A DNA stretch of 64,000 nucleotides from Prevotellaceae bacterium (GCA_031271815.1 JAISVA010000035.1:62001-126000); one strand, 5' to 3'. Positions 31,989 through 41,961 are shown, numbered from the stretch's first letter. Notes: generated from the sequence alone by a model not told the origin. Numbers and translations: made by a program.

Positions 31989-34799
31989 ATGTCAGACCAC
32001 GGAGAAATAACCATAAAAAGGGCGCATGTCCATAATTTGAAGGACATTGACGTTACTATCCCAAGAAGTAAATTAGTCGTAATAACCGGACTTTCGGGTT
32101 CGGGTAAATCATCACTCGCTTTCGATACGCTTTATGCCGAAGGGCAGCGGCGGTATGTGGAGAGTCTTTCGGCTTATGCCCGCCAGTTTCTGGGGCGAAT
32201 GAGCAAACCGGAGGTGGATTACATCAAGGGGATTCCGCCTGCGATTGCTATCGAGCAAAAGGTAAATACCCGCAATCCGCGCTCAACAGTCGGCACTTCG
32301 ACCGAGATTTACGAATACCTGAAACTTCTTTTTGCGCGCATCGGAAAAACCTACTCTCCTGTTTCGGGCGAAAGGGTGAAAAAGCATCAGGTGAGCGATG
32401 TCATTGATTATATTCTTGCTTTGCCGGAAGATACGCGAGGCATCATTCTTTCGCCAATGACGCTGCCCGAAGGAAGAACTTTCCGGGAACAGCTGGAAGT
32501 ACTGAAAATGCAGGGTTTCAGCCGTATTGAATTTAACGGAAAGATTGTTCGCTTAGAGGATATTACCGATGATATGGCTGAAAAACAACAAATTGACGGC
32601 ATTTTATTAGTGATTGACCGTTTTTCCGTTCAGCAGGACGAAGATATGCGCAGTCGGCTGACTGATTCCGTTCAAACGGCTTTTCTCGAAAGCAAGGGAT
32701 TATGTATGTTGAAAATTTTCAATGAAGACGGAACGGTAAAACAGGTCACTTTTACCAATAAATTTGAAGCAGACGGAATGACGTTTGACGAACCGTCCGA
32801 TTTAATGTTCAGCTTTAACAATCCTTACGGAGCCTGTCCGGTCTGCGAAGGCTTCGGGAAAGTAATGGGTATTGATGAAGATCTGGTCGTTCCGAACAAG
32901 TCGCTTTCGGTATTAGATGAAGCCGTTGTCTGCTGGCGCGGCGAGAAAATGTCGGAATGGCGCGAACAACTGATTATGAATGCCGGCAAGGCAAAATTCC
33001 CCATCCATAAACCCTATTTTGACCTGACGGAAAACGAGCGGAAAATGCTGTGGAAAGGTACGCCGTATTTTCTCGGAATAGATGATTTTTTCAAGTTTGT
33101 AGAAGAAAATCAGTACAAAATACAGTACCGCGTAATGCTTTCGAGGTACCGTGGAAAAACCGTTTGTCCGATGTGCCACGGAACGCGCTTGCGACCGGAA
33201 GCCTCGTATGTAAAAGTCGGCGGAAAAACAATTTCCGAATTGGTTTTACTGCCAATCAGCGAGTTAAAACTTTTTTTCTCTTCTCTGAAACTCAGCACGC
33301 ACGAGCAGCAAATAGCCCGCCGGCTGTTGATTGAAATTACCAACAGAATACAATTTCTTATGGACGTCGGGTTAAGTTATCTGACACTGAACCGGTTATC
33401 AAATACTCTTTCGGGAGGTGAAAGCCAGCGTATCAATCTGGCAACCTCGCTGGGAAGCAGTCTGGTTGGTTCGCTCTACATCCTGGACGAACCGAGCATC
33501 GGCTTGCACCCGCGGGATACGAACCTGCTGATTAAAGTATTACGGCAATTGCAAGCGCTTGGCAATACGGTGGTGGTGGTAGAACACGACGAAGAGATTA
33601 TGCGTGCGGCAGACTACCTTATCGACATCGGACCGGAAGCCGGCAGACTGGGTGGCCAGGTTATTTTTCAGGGTGCATTGACCGAAGAGCTGCTGCAAGG
33701 AAAAAACGTGCCTGCCAACAGCCATACATTTGATTATCTCACCGGGAAAGAACAGATAGAAGTTCCATCTGTCCGCCGGAAATGGAGCAACTATATAGAA
33801 GTGTTGGGTGCACGTCAAAACAATTTGAAAGGCATCAACGTGAAATTTCCGTTGAATGTCATCACGGCAGTAACAGGCGTGAGCGGTTCGGGAAAATCGT
33901 CGCTGGTACGTGATGTGTTTTATTCGGCGCTGAAAAAACAGTTGGGTGGAGTTGCCGAAAAGACCGGCTTGTATGAATCATTGCAGGGAAGTTTTCACCT
34001 GGTAAAAGATGTTGAGTTTGTAGATCAAAATCCGATTGGCAAATCTTCGCGCTCCAATCCGGTGACTTACATTAAGGCGTATGATGAAATCCGGAAGCTG
34101 TTTGCCGACCAGCCGCTCTCAAAGCAAATGGGATATACTGCCGCCTATTTTTCATTCAACGTGGACGGCGGGCGCTGCGAGGAATGTCAGGGCGAAGGAA
34201 CGATTACCGTAGAAATGCAGTTTATGGCAGACTTGGTGCTGACGTGCGAAGCATGTCACGGAAAACGTTTCAAACAGGATATTCTGGATGTGACTTACCG
34301 CGGAGCAACTATTTACGATGTATTGGAAATGACCGTTAATCAGGCGATTGAATTTTTCTCACAGGGAACCGGTTCTACCGGGAAAAGAATTGTCAAGCGA
34401 TTGAAGCCGCTGCAAGATGTCGGGTTGGGTTATATCAAACTCGGTCAGTCATCGAGTACGCTCTCCGGCGGCGAAAGCCAGCGCGTAAAACTGGCAGCCA
34501 TTCTAAGCAACGAAAAACCGGAACCTTCCATATTTATTTTTGACGAGCCGACCACCGGACTTCATTTCCACGACATAAAAACGCTGATGAAAGCTTTCAA
34601 TGCGCTCATCGCTTCCGGTCACACGGTCATTATTATCGAACACAATCCGGACGTGATAAAATGCGCCGATCATATTATTGATATTGGTCCAGAAGGCGGA
34701 GAAAAAGGGGGAAATCTTGTTTTTACAGGTACGCCCGAAGAGCTGATAACCTGTGAGGAATCTTTTACAGGGAAGTTTTTGAAGGGAAAGGTTGGTTGA
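31989..34799 (+). CDS. uvrA: Excinuclease ABC subunit A
   Basis: Damage-recognition ATPase of nucleotide excision repair, 936 residues from ATG 31989 ([20 protein letters not shown]). The first Walker A is GLSGSGKSS, followed by the typical [20 protein letters not shown]. Zinc-binding pairs appear as [17 protein letters not shown] and [10 protein letters not shown]...[12 protein letters not shown] signatures [12 protein letters not shown] and [12 protein letters not shown] and Walker B regions [14 protein letters not shown] and [14 protein letters not shown] complete both ATPase halves. The second Walker A is [14 protein letters not shown]. Length and order are normal. A GC-rich hairpin at 34882-34912 probably ends the transcript. 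Confidence 0.97.
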   Translation: MSDHGEITIKRAHVHNLKDIDVTIPRSKLVVITGLSGSGKSSLAFDTLYAEGQRRYVESLSAYARQFLGRMSKPEVDYIKGIPPAIAIEQKVNTRNPRSTVGTSTEIYEYLKLLFARIGKTYSPVSGERVKKHQVSDVIDYILALPEDTRGIILSPMTLPEGRTFREQLEVLKMQGFSRIEFNGKIVRLEDITDDMAEKQQIDGILLVIDRFSVQQDEDMRSRLTDSVQTAFLESKGLCMLKIFNEDGTVKQVTFTNKFEADGMTFDEPSDLMFSFNNPYGACPVCEGFGKVMGIDEDLVVPNKSLSVLDEAVVCWRGEKMSEWREQLIMNAGKAKFPIHKPYFDLTENERKMLWKGTPYFLGIDDFFKFVEENQYKIQYRVMLSRYRGKTVCPMCHGTRLRPEASYVKVGGKTISELVLLPISELKLFFSSLKLSTHEQQIARRLLIEITNRIQFLMDVGLSYLTLNRLSNTLSGGESQRINLATSLGSSLVGSLYILDEPSIGLHPRDTNLLIKVLRQLQALGNTVVVVEHDEEIMRAADYLIDIGPEAGRLGGQVIFQGALTEELLQGKNVPANSHTFDYLTGKEQIEVPSVRRKWSNYIEVLGARQNNLKGINVKFPLNVITAVTGVSGSGKSSLVRDVFYSALKKQLGGVAEKTGLYESLQGSFHLVKDVEFVDQNPIGKSSRSNPVTYIKAYDEIRKLFADQPLSKQMGYTAAYFSFNVDGGRCEECQGEGTITVEMQFMADLVLTCEACHGKRFKQDILDVTYRGATIYDVLEMTVNQAIEFFSQGTGSTGKRIVKRLKPLQDVGLGYIKLGQSSSTLSGGESQRVKLAAILSNEKPEPSIFIFDEPTTGLHFHDIKTLMKAFNALIASGHTVIIIEHNPDVIKCADHIIDIGPEGGEKGGNLVFTGTPEELITCEESFTGKFLKGKVG

Positions 34800-34881
34800 A
34801 AAATACCTGAAATAAAAAATACAGGATTTACATTTTACGTTCTATTGACGCTATTCTGTTTGGAACTTTCCTGATACAATA

Positions 34882-34912
34882 TTGACGGGGTGACTTTGCG
34901 CCGCCCCGTCAA
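34882..34912. terminator. Hairpin downstream of uvrA
   Basis: TTGACGGGG pairs with CCCCGTCAA around a 13-base loop. The surrounding gap 34800-35052 also has the degenerate pair AGGATTTACAT / ATGTAAATCCT and holds no gene; a related sequence occurs at 48925-49060. Confidence 0.5.
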
Positions 34913-35052
34913 TTAAAATAAGAATTTACATCTTATATAATAAATATCATTCCGATTGAACCTGGGAATTTCGGTAAGAATGATGGATATATGTCGGATG
35001 TAAATCCTATGAAATTAATCGAGCTTACTGGTTTCAATTCTTAATCAACACT

Positions 35053-35424
35053 TCACTCAATTTGATGCCTTCGCCCGATTACAGTATTTTGTGGAATAGT
35101 TGACAATTCATCAAACGTCAACAATGCACGATGTAACGATTCCGAACATCTGATTGTATTAATAGCCCAATCCATTGCTTCAGGTTCGGTCTCGTCTCCA
35201 AAGTTCATATCTTCAAATTTCGTAGTTTTCCCTTTGCGAATACAACCAAAACCGGTGATAATGCAGGCATCTTTACCAATAGCAGCACCCAGTTTGAATG
35301 TTACAGTTTTTGTTTCAGCGAAAACACTGCCGCAAAATGCAAGAGCCAATAATAAAATCATTCTTCTCACGCCAAGTTTCTCTAATAAATATTCTGCAAT
35401 TATACAAAATAAATATTTATACAA
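35053..35424 (-). CDS. Small exported protein, unknown
   Basis: A frame of 123 residues. From residue 22 it reads MILLLALAFCGSVFAETKTV, a convincing Sec signal peptide, so ATG 35361 (102 residues) is a reasonable alternative start. The mature part has Cys pairs in KDACIITGFGCIRKG and a Glu/Asp-rich middle. I do not recognise the family. It lies in AT-rich DNA between uvrA and rpsO. It may be a real small periplasmic protein or the remnant of a larger one. Confidence 0.5.
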   Translation of the reverse strand: MYKYLFCIIAEYLLEKLGVRRMILLLALAFCGSVFAETKTVTFKLGAAIGKDACIITGFGCIRKGKTTKFEDMNFGDETEPEAMDWAINTIRCSESLHRALLTFDELSTIPQNTVIGRRHQIE

Positions 35425-35634
35425 TATATTAAAAAATATAATTTTTGAATTATTTATATAAATTTACAATACCAAAAATACAATTAGTTCATTTATAAAT
35501 TACTACTGCCACTCAGATTATTTTGTTAATAAAATAAGGTGCAAACTGTTATACTTTTTCTATTTGCAACTCATTAAATTTTTTACATAAAATTTCAACA
35601 GGCTCTAATATCTTAAAATATTTCATTTTAAAAT

Positions 35635-35669
35635 AAAAAAGCATCCTCTAATATAGAAGATGCTTTTTT
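35635..35669 (-). terminator. Terminator of rpsO
   Basis: AAAAAGCATC and GATGCTTTTTT form a stem with T-rich flanks on both strands, 19 bases past the rpsO stop. The gap 35425-35634 is very AT-rich and holds nothing else that I can name. Confidence 0.75.
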
Positions 35670-35687
35670 CGTTTTTTTACGGAAAGA

Positions 35688-35957
35688 TTACTTTCTGATT
35701 CCCAATTCCTTGATGATAGAACGGTATCTTTCGATATCGATGTCTTTCAGGTAATCGAGCAAACGGCGACGTTTACCTACTAACATTTTCAGGGATCTTT
35801 CCGTGTTATAATCTTTTTTATTTGACTTCATGTGTTCGGTCAAATGCGAGATACGGTATGAGAATAGCGCTATCTGGGACTCTGGAGACCCGGTATCGGT
35901 ATTAGACTTTCCGTACTTCCCGAAGATTTCTTGTTTTTTGTCTGTCGATAAATACAT
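35688..35957 (-). CDS. rpsO: 30S ribosomal protein S15
   Basis: S15 binds 16S rRNA in the platform of the small subunit. The 89 residues contain the family blocks FGKSNTDTGSPESQIALFSY in part (TDTGSPESQIALFS), RISHLTEHMKSNKKDYNTER and KMLVGKRRRLLDYLK. A -7-like box TACCTTCG lies at 35995-36002 on the minus strand. Divergent from rnr; terminated by the hairpin at 35635-35669. Confidence 0.97.
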   Translation of the reverse strand: MYLSTDKKQEIFGKYGKSNTDTGSPESQIALFSYRISHLTEHMKSNKKDYNTERSLKMLVGKRRRLLDYLKDIDIERYRSIIKELGIRK

Positions 35958-35994
35958 AATAAAAAATTTGTTTGTTTTTTTAATAAAATCGACG

Positions 35995-36022
35995 CGAAGG
36001 TAAGGATTTAATTTTAATTTTG
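35995..36022. promoter_or_regulatory. Divergent promoters of rpsO and rnr
   Basis: Minus strand: TACCTTCG at 35995-36002, one base off consensus, for rpsO. Plus strand: TAATTTTG at 36015-36022 for rnr, 48 bases before its ATG. Confidence 0.45.
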
Positions 36023-36069
36023 CATATTAATACTTCGATTTTTTTCGTTGTATGTTTAATTAGTTTAAA

Positions 36070-38238
36070 ATGAAGAAGAAAAAAAATAAGATACCTGCGA
36101 TCGCAAAAGCAGCCAAACGAATGAAAAAGTCGGAAATGACGCAACACGTCATCTCCTTTTTCCGTAATGACCCCAACAGTTCGGTTAATTACAAGCAGAT
36201 AGCGGCAAAGATCGGACTAACCGCAATGCCTCAAAAGCAGCAGTTAGTCAATATTTTGTCGGACTTGGTGCTGGAAGGCTACTTACAGGAACCATCACGC
36301 GGGAAATATAAAATGAACGAGCGCGGCGGTCTCGTGGAAGGGAAATTGGAACGCAAAAGCGGCGGAAAAATTTTCCTTATTCCCGAAGATGGCGGCGAGG
36401 AGATTTTCATCGTTGAGAAAAATATGAACAAAGCCATCGTCGGCGATATTGTCCGCGTGCAACTCTTTGCCCGCCGGAAAGACCGCCTGCAAGAGGGCGA
36501 AGTGCTTGAAGTGCTGAAACGGATGCAAAATACCTTTGTCGGAAAACTGCGCGTGTCGCAGGATTATGCATTCCTTACGGTGGATAACAAGTATTTAAGC
36601 AACGATATTTTTATTCCGAAAGATAAACTCAAAAGAGGAAAAACAGGCGATAAAGCAATCGCAAAAATCGTTGAGTGGAAAGAGTGGGATCGCAATCCGG
36701 TGGGCGAAGTAATCGATATTCTCGGCAGTTCCGGAAATAATAATACGGAAATGAACGCTATTCTGGCAGAATTCGGCTTGCCTTATACCTATCCGGAAGC
36801 AGTGGAAGAAGCAGCAGGTAAAATTCCGGATAAAATTCCCGGTGAGGAAATTGCCCGCAGGCTGGATTTCCGTACCGTCACCACCTTTACGATTGACCCG
36901 AAAGATGCAAAAGACTTTGACGATGCCCTTTCGCTGCGGAAATTGGAAAACGGGCATTGGGAAGTCGGCGTTCACATTGCCGATGTAACGCATTACGTCA
37001 AGGAGAGCGATATAATTGACAATGAGGCGGAAAAACGGGCAACTTCCATTTACCTGGTTGACCGCACGATTCCGATGTTGCCCGAACGGTTGTCCAACGG
37101 ACTTTGTTCCCTTCGCCCGAATGAGGAAAAACTTTGCTATTCGGTGATTTTTGAAATGGACAAGGATGCGAATATCCTTCATTATAATATTGTGCACACC
37201 GTCATTAAATCCGACCGCCGTTTTACCTACGAGGAGGCGCAAGAGATTATCGAAACAGGGAACGGCGATTTTTCCGAAGAAATCCTGGCGCTCAACAGTT
37301 TGGCTAAAAAACTGCGGCAACGTCGCTTCGATAACGGAGCGATAGCATTCGAGCGCACCGAAGTACGCTTTGAAATAGATGAAAAAGGAAAGCCGCTGAG
37401 CGTTTACTTCAAAGAAGCGAAGGATTCCAATAAATTAATCGAAGAATTTATGCTGCTTGCCAATAAAACGGTAGCGACACATATCGGTAAGCCAAAAGAT
37501 AAACGGTCGAAAGCCAAAACATTTGTCTATCGTGTGCACGACGTACCGGATCCGGAGAAACTGACGAACCTTTCCCAGTTTATCGGACGATTCGGATATA
37601 AATTAAAAACGACCGGAAGTAACACGGAGGTTTCTTCTTCAATCAACCGGCTGTTGGATCAGGTACAGGGAAAAAAAGAACAGAACCTGATTGAAACCAT
37701 CGCCATCCGATCAATGGCAAAAGCTATTTATACGACGATTAACGTAGGACATTACGGGCTTGCGTTTGATTTTTATTCACATTTCACCTCGCCGATCCGC
37801 CGTTACCCCGATATGATGGTACACCGCTTGTTAGACCGTTACGCCGAAGGCGGTCGAAGCGCTGATCAAGGAAAATATGAGGAACTTTGCAAGCACAGTT
37901 CGGATATGGAGCAGGTAGCGGCAAGCGCCGAAAGAGCTTCCATCAAATACAAGCAGGTGGAATTTATGAGCGATAAAATCGGACGGATTTACGACGGCGT
38001 CATTTCGGGCATACAGGAGTGGGGCATTTACGTTGAACTGATTGAGAATAAATGCGAAGGAATGATTCCGATGCGCGATCTGGATGATGATTATTACACG
38101 TTTGACGAAAAAAATTACCGGCTTGTAGGACGACGTTTTCACAAAACGTACCAGCTTGGCGAAGAAGTAGTTGTCCGGATTGCAAAAACAAATTTGGAGA
38201 AAAAACAGCTGGATTTTGAGTTGATTGAGAAGAAATAA
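36070..38238 (+). CDS. rnr: Ribonuclease R
   Basis: Processive 3'-5' exoribonuclease for structured RNA, 722 residues. Order: Lys-rich N-terminus with a winged-helix RNase R/B domain (MTQHVISFFRNDPNSS), cold-shock OB domains (about 80-210), the RNB catalytic domain with FTIDPKDAKDFDDALSLRK (acidic metal ligands), TIPMLPERLSNGLCSLRPNE and FTSPIRRYPDMMVHRLLDRY, and a C-terminal S1 domain GVISGIQEWGIYVELIENKC. Length and order are typical of Bacteroidota RNase R. Single gene; followed by a repeat-rich 100-base gap. Confidence 0.96.
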   Translation: MKKKKNKIPAIAKAAKRMKKSEMTQHVISFFRNDPNSSVNYKQIAAKIGLTAMPQKQQLVNILSDLVLEGYLQEPSRGKYKMNERGGLVEGKLERKSGGKIFLIPEDGGEEIFIVEKNMNKAIVGDIVRVQLFARRKDRLQEGEVLEVLKRMQNTFVGKLRVSQDYAFLTVDNKYLSNDIFIPKDKLKRGKTGDKAIAKIVEWKEWDRNPVGEVIDILGSSGNNNTEMNAILAEFGLPYTYPEAVEEAAGKIPDKIPGEEIARRLDFRTVTTFTIDPKDAKDFDDALSLRKLENGHWEVGVHIADVTHYVKESDIIDNEAEKRATSIYLVDRTIPMLPERLSNGLCSLRPNEEKLCYSVIFEMDKDANILHYNIVHTVIKSDRRFTYEEAQEIIETGNGDFSEEILALNSLAKKLRQRRFDNGAIAFERTEVRFEIDEKGKPLSVYFKEAKDSNKLIEEFMLLANKTVATHIGKPKDKRSKAKTFVYRVHDVPDPEKLTNLSQFIGRFGYKLKTTGSNTEVSSSINRLLDQVQGKKEQNLIETIAIRSMAKAIYTTINVGHYGLAFDFYSHFTSPIRRYPDMMVHRLLDRYAEGGRSADQGKYEELCKHSSDMEQVAASAERASIKYKQVEFMSDKIGRIYDGVISGIQEWGIYVELIENKCEGMIPMRDLDDDYYTFDEKNYRLVGRRFHKTYQLGEEVVVRIAKTNLEKKQLDFELIEKK

Positions 38239-38340
38239 AAAAACTTCGCGTCTTTATACCCTTTGCGTTAAAAAAAGAAAAGAGCGCAAGCGCAAATTTT
38301 AACACGAAGGACACTAAGGCGCGGAGACGCAAAGAAAATA
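38239..38340. repeat. Palindromic repeat after rnr
   Basis: CTTCGCGTCTTTATACCCTT and, inverted, GCGCGGAGACGCAAAG; the middle contains GAGCGCAAGCGC. Similar AAGCACGAAGGCGCGAA sequence occurs at 39225-39284 and CGCGAAGGCGGAAAGACGCA at 59891. Likely a degenerate dispersed repeat. Confidence 0.5.
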
Positions 38341-38361
38341 TAACTTACAAACTTATCAGAT

Positions 38362-39222
38362 ATGAGTCGCAAAAGATACATAGGAGGATTTTTTTCAATC
38401 CTCCTTTTAATCGCCCTGTCGGGATGCACAGCAAAAAAGAAATCGGATTTACAGGAGATGTCCGTTCAAGGAAAAGTTAAGCAAATAACCGAATGGCAAT
38501 ACCTGGCTGTAGAAAAATTCGGGAAAGTAGTGAAAGGCGACCTGTATCGTCAAGAAGGCTGGGATTTAATTATGGATTTCGACGAGCAAGGTTATTTTTC
38601 CAAAATCACGCACATTGATATATCGGGAAATGAGGTCGGACACACAGATTATCTGTATAACGAACAAAAGCAGCTTGTCGAAATATTAACTTACGATGCC
38701 GAAGGCGGTTTCAGCGATAAAGTGATGCGTACTTACGATGAGAAGGGGCGGATTTACGAAGTGGCAATGATCAACAGCAGCGGCGGAATAAGCGGTTCGG
38801 TGCTGATTGATTACGACGAAAATGCGCATACTGTTACGGAGGATACTTACAATTCACAGGGAAAGCTGTTGAGAAAAGAGGTTCGCCAACTGAATAAAAA
38901 CAAATTTCCGGTCGAAACCAAAATCTACGACGGCGAGAAAAACGTGATTAACCATCGAAAAGAGACGTTTGAGAAAAGCGGTTTGCGAAATGCTTTAACC
39001 GTTTTCTCGCCCGAAGAAAGTATATTGATGAATATTTCGTTCAAATACGACAAGAAAGGGAACCTCATTCAGCAGGAAGGCACTGATGAAAACGGCGAAA
39101 CATTTCTGCCGGTACGCTATGAATATGAATTTGACGAACATGGAAATTGGACGCAAAGGGTTGAATTCATCGGCGAAAAACCGACTTTTGTTCTCGAACG
39201 GCAATTCGAATACTATGAATAA
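38362..39222 (+). CDS. Lipoprotein with YD-like beta repeats
   Basis: A 286-residue predicted lipoprotein. The signal peptide ends at the lipobox LSGC (about residue 22). The mature part consists of repeated beta-hairpin units with a pattern like YDEKGRIYEVAM, YDENAHTVTEDT and YDKKGNLIQQEG, similar in style to Rhs/YD repeats and to DUF-type Bacteroidota lipoproteins. The C-terminus EFDEHGNWTQRVEF is typical of the latter. No enzyme motif is seen. Likely anchored in the outer membrane; function unknown. Single gene between two degenerate palindromes. Confidence 0.75.
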   Translation: MSRKRYIGGFFSILLLIALSGCTAKKKSDLQEMSVQGKVKQITEWQYLAVEKFGKVVKGDLYRQEGWDLIMDFDEQGYFSKITHIDISGNEVGHTDYLYNEQKQLVEILTYDAEGGFSDKVMRTYDEKGRIYEVAMINSSGGISGSVLIDYDENAHTVTEDTYNSQGKLLRKEVRQLNKNKFPVETKIYDGEKNVINHRKETFEKSGLRNALTVFSPEESILMNISFKYDKKGNLIQQEGTDENGETFLPVRYEYEFDEHGNWTQRVEFIGEKPTFVLERQFEYYE

Positions 39223-39224
39223 AG

Positions 39225-39284
39225 CGCGAAAGCACGAAGGCGCGAATGGAAATACACAAGGACTAATTCGTGCTTTCGTGCCAT
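39225..39284. repeat. Degenerate palindrome, GCACGAAGGCGCGAA type
   Basis: GCGCGAAAGCACGAAGGCGCGAATGG is partly inverted by AATTCGTGCTTTCGTGCCA. It separates the convergent lipoprotein and mscS genes and may serve as terminator. Confidence 0.45.
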
Positions 39285-39794
39285 TTATCCGCAGTTTTCT
39301 CCCTCAATCACCGATATCCCCTTCTGTAAAATTAAGTTATTCGGATAATTTATTTTCTCGCCCTCATCGGTCTCCAAATAAAGATAAAAGGCTTTTATAT
39401 CTTTCAACGTTGCTGTTATCGGGAAATCCTTGTCGTGAATCTTTATTTTATCGCCAATCCTGAACTGCGACGAAAAAAAGATAACAATTCCCGCCGTTAT
39501 GTTACTTAAAATAGACCATTGTGCAAAAAAAGCGACCCCGATAATAGCAAACACGGAAGACAGCGCCAACAGTAAATTTTTTGTATCAACGCCCCATATA
39601 CTGATTAAAATCATTACAATAAAAAACATAATCAGCACATTAATAATTTTCTTAATCATTTTTGAACGACCTGTATCATACAGGTTAAGTTTCGCCACCT
39701 TGTCTATCAGCTTATATACAATCAACCGGATAACCGGATATACAATAATCAAAAAAAAGATACTGACGATAATTTTAATTACATCTTCGTTCAT
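39285..39794 (-). CDS. Small-conductance mechanosensitive channel (MscS family)
   Basis: A compact MscS-type protein of 169 residues from ATG 39794 (MNEDVIKIIVSIFFLIIVYP). Two to three membrane helices are followed by the pore-lining helix region LLLALSSVFAIIGVAFFAQW and the MscS beta domain ITAGIVIFFSSQFRIGDKIK, ending in LNPNNLILQKG-like sequence (INYPNNLILQKGISVIE). The C-terminal alpha-beta domain of full MscS is absent, as in short Bacteroidota versions. I chose 39794, not the in-frame ATG 39854, because the -7 box lies at 39812-39819. Role: release of solutes on osmotic downshock. Confidence 0.85.
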   Translation of the reverse strand: MNEDVIKIIVSIFFLIIVYPVIRLIVYKLIDKVAKLNLYDTGRSKMIKKIINVLIMFFIVMILISIWGVDTKNLLLALSSVFAIIGVAFFAQWSILSNITAGIVIFFSSQFRIGDKIKIHDKDFPITATLKDIKAFYLYLETDEGEKINYPNNLILQKGISVIEGENCG

Positions 39795-39811
39795 ATTTGC
39801 TATTTTTTTTG

Positions 39812-39819
39812 CAAATATA
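39812..39819 (-). promoter_or_regulatory. -7 box for mscS
   Basis: TATATTTG on the minus strand, 17 bases upstream of ATG 39794; it rules out the longer start at 39854. Confidence 0.6.
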
Positions 39820-39864
39820 TGAATATTTAGCCGAAAATAAAGGCTATTTCTCATACTAATACTA

Positions 39865-39872
39865 TATCTTTG
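39865..39872 (+). promoter_or_regulatory. -7 box for ribE
   Basis: TATCTTTG, exact match, 35 bases upstream of ATG 39908; an in-frame ATG at 39872 lies in the box and cannot be the start. Confidence 0.6.
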
Positions 39873-39907
39873 TGCGTTTCACAAATAGGTTATCTAATTT
39901 ATACAGT

Positions 39908-40513
39908 ATGTTTTCCGGAATAGTAGAAACAACCGCTCAGGTTGTTGAATTGAGGCAAGAGGAAGGCAATTTGCACATCACAATGACTTGCCCTTTTATA
40001 AACGAGCTTGAAATAGATCAAAGTATTGCACATAACGGCGTTTGCTTGACTGTGGTTGACATCACGGACAAGACCTACACCGTAACTGCAATCAAAGAGA
40101 CGTTAGAAAAGAGCAACTTAGGACTTTTACAAATCGGCGATCCGGTCAATTTGGAACGAAGTATGCCGATGAACGGGCGGTTGGACGGTCATATTGTACA
40201 GGGACACGTTGACCAGACAGCAAAATGCATTGAAAAACGCCCGTCGGAAGGAAGTTTTTACTTTACGTTCCAATACGATTTTGACAAAAAAATGGCACAG
40301 CAAGGCTATATGACGGTCGAAAAAGGTTCGGTAACCGTAAACGGCGTAAGTCTTACGGTCGTAAATGCCCAAAAAGATCAATTTTCGGTTGCTATCATTC
40401 CCTACACGTTGGAACATACCAACTTTAAACAAATTTCCAAAGGAAGTGTTGTAAATATAGAGTTTGATATCATAGGGAAATATATCAGTCGAATAATCTC
40501 TTTCAAAGATTAA
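39908..40513 (+). CDS. ribE: Riboflavin synthase, alpha chain
   Basis: Converts two 6,7-dimethyl-8-ribityllumazine molecules to riboflavin. The 201-residue protein shows the two homologous lumazine-binding halves: MFSGIVETTAQVVEL at the start, AHNGVCLTVVDITDKTYTV, GRLDGHIVQGHVDQTAKC, then VEKGSVTVNGVSLTVVNAQK and IPYTLEHTNFKQISKGSVVN. Length and motif order are standard. The next gene, a membrane-Nudix protein, starts 16 bases downstream and may be co-transcribed. No FMN riboswitch was recognised in the short 5' leader. Confidence 0.96.
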   Translation: MFSGIVETTAQVVELRQEEGNLHITMTCPFINELEIDQSIAHNGVCLTVVDITDKTYTVTAIKETLEKSNLGLLQIGDPVNLERSMPMNGRLDGHIVQGHVDQTAKCIEKRPSEGSFYFTFQYDFDKKMAQQGYMTVEKGSVTVNGVSLTVVNAQKDQFSVAIIPYTLEHTNFKQISKGSVVNIEFDIIGKYISRIISFKD

Positions 40514-40529
40514 CTTTAGTACTCTGAGT

Positions 40530-41639
40530 ATGAACGGAGAAAAAGTAAAATGGAAATTAAATAATCCGGCAAACATACTGTTGCCGGTGTTTCTGTTTAT
40601 TGTCTTGGAAAATTTTTATAATGTAAAAGTCGCCACTACAGTTTCGCTTACGCTGGCTACTGTATTTCTTATTTCTTCCTATTGCCGCGAATGCAGAAAA
40701 AAGGAAGTGATGAACTGGTGGAATATGATTTATGTTATTTTCGCCATTGTAATCGCCTCATTCATACTGAAATTCGTGGACATTGGCAATTTTAATCTTA
40801 TTTTGCCGGACGCTATCATACTATTCCTAACGTTTATTATTTTTCTTTTTCGAAAGTGCTTTACCAACCTTATCGTTTCAAATTACAGAAAATACGCCAT
40901 AAGAGTACATGTAAATTTAAACTTGCTTTTTACTGCGCTGGGGTTGACCAGTCTTATTCTGGTTGTTTACATCATCAGCTTTTTTATTGAAAGGTATTCC
41001 GGCATTCCGAATCGTTTTTTCGGAATAGGAAAATTGATATTATTCCTTATTTTATGGTCATACATCACGCTGAAAGTCTATTTTTTAAAAAATTATTTAT
41101 CGGAAGAGGAGTATTGGCCCATTCTCAATGAAAAAGGAAACGCAATCGGATATGAGTCTAAAGAACACGTTTATATTTCAAAGAAAAACACGGCGCAATC
41201 TTCCAAGAACATTCATCCGGTAATACGGATTCTTTTGATCTTTGATAATAAACTTCTTTTGAAAAAATATGATTCTTCCGATTTTTATTATCCGGGCAAG
41301 TGGGATATATCCATTTCCGGGCACTTACTGTATGGGGAAACATTCGAAAGTTGCATCAGCAGGCTATTGAAGAGTAAATTTAATATTAACGAAAATAATA
41401 CCCGCCATTTATTGAAATATACTTACGAAAACGACAATGAATACCAGCAGGTTTTTTTGAATTATATGCACGTCAATGATAAGATGATGCAAAAGGCGGA
41501 TTTATCAAATATCAAACCCTGGACAGCAAGTCAAATATCGGACGAATTAGATTCAAATATTTTTACAGACAAGCTGAAAAAGGAGATTTTTTTGCTGAAA
41601 GATTTATCTTTTCCGTATTTGTTTGACCAGAAAAATTAA
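40530..41639 (+). CDS. Membrane protein fused to a degenerate Nudix domain
   Basis: A 369-residue protein in two parts. Residues 1-190 contain about six hydrophobic helices (ILLPVFLFIVLENFY, MIYVIFAIVIASFILKF, LILPDAIILFLTFIIFLF, LLFTALGLTSLILVVYIISF, LILFLILWSYITLKVY). Residues 200-369 resemble an isopentenyl-diphosphate-isomerase-like Nudix domain (YWPILNEKGNAIGYES, then PGKWDISISGHL). The Nudix box reads GHLLYGETFESCISRLLKSK: the first Gly and Glu fit GX5E, but the REUXEE part is RLLKSK, so the metal-binding glutamates are missing. It may be a ligand-binding rather than hydrolytic domain. Follows ribE. Confidence 0.75.
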   Translation: MNGEKVKWKLNNPANILLPVFLFIVLENFYNVKVATTVSLTLATVFLISSYCRECRKKEVMNWWNMIYVIFAIVIASFILKFVDIGNFNLILPDAIILFLTFIIFLFRKCFTNLIVSNYRKYAIRVHVNLNLLFTALGLTSLILVVYIISFFIERYSGIPNRFFGIGKLILFLILWSYITLKVYFLKNYLSEEEYWPILNEKGNAIGYESKEHVYISKKNTAQSSKNIHPVIRILLIFDNKLLLKKYDSSDFYYPGKWDISISGHLLYGETFESCISRLLKSKFNINENNTRHLLKYTYENDNEYQQVFLNYMHVNDKMMQKADLSNIKPWTASQISDELDSNIFTDKLKKEIFLLKDLSFPYLFDQKN

Positions 41640-41743
41640 TCACGAATCATTCACACACAGTCAAACCTCTTGATTCATATCAGTATTTAGCAGATTACTC
41701 ACCTAAATCGCCTAACTGACAGGGTGGTAAATTATTTATTAAA

Positions 41744-41806
41744 TTCTACCGTTCACAAATAACTGCATTTAATCCGCTGGGATTTACGCTCGGTAGAAAT
41801 GCAGTT
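41744..41806. other. Overlapping inverted repeats in a 320-bp gap
   Basis: TTCTACCG (41744-41751) pairs with CGGTAGAA, and AACTGCATTT (41761-41770) pairs with AAATGCAGTT (41797-41806); CATACCAGACGGTATG lies nearby. The gap 41640-41961 contains no gene. It may be a structured RNA, a terminator region or decayed repeats. Confidence 0.35.
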
Positions 41807-41961
41807 TTAGAAGGTTTAACGAATGCCGTAGGTTTGTGACCTGATTTTGGAGACATACCAGACGGTATGCCAGTTGTTTTCTAATCTGTTTTCTATCGAA
41901 AGTTCCATTTCTACGGAATGATTTTCAGATACTTACAAAACAACTTAACAATCCGGTCTCT

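Noticed and set aside
36595..37320. Minus-strand 241-codon frame inside rnr
   Set aside because: It is antisense to the conserved RNB domain and shows only low-complexity hydrophobic composition.
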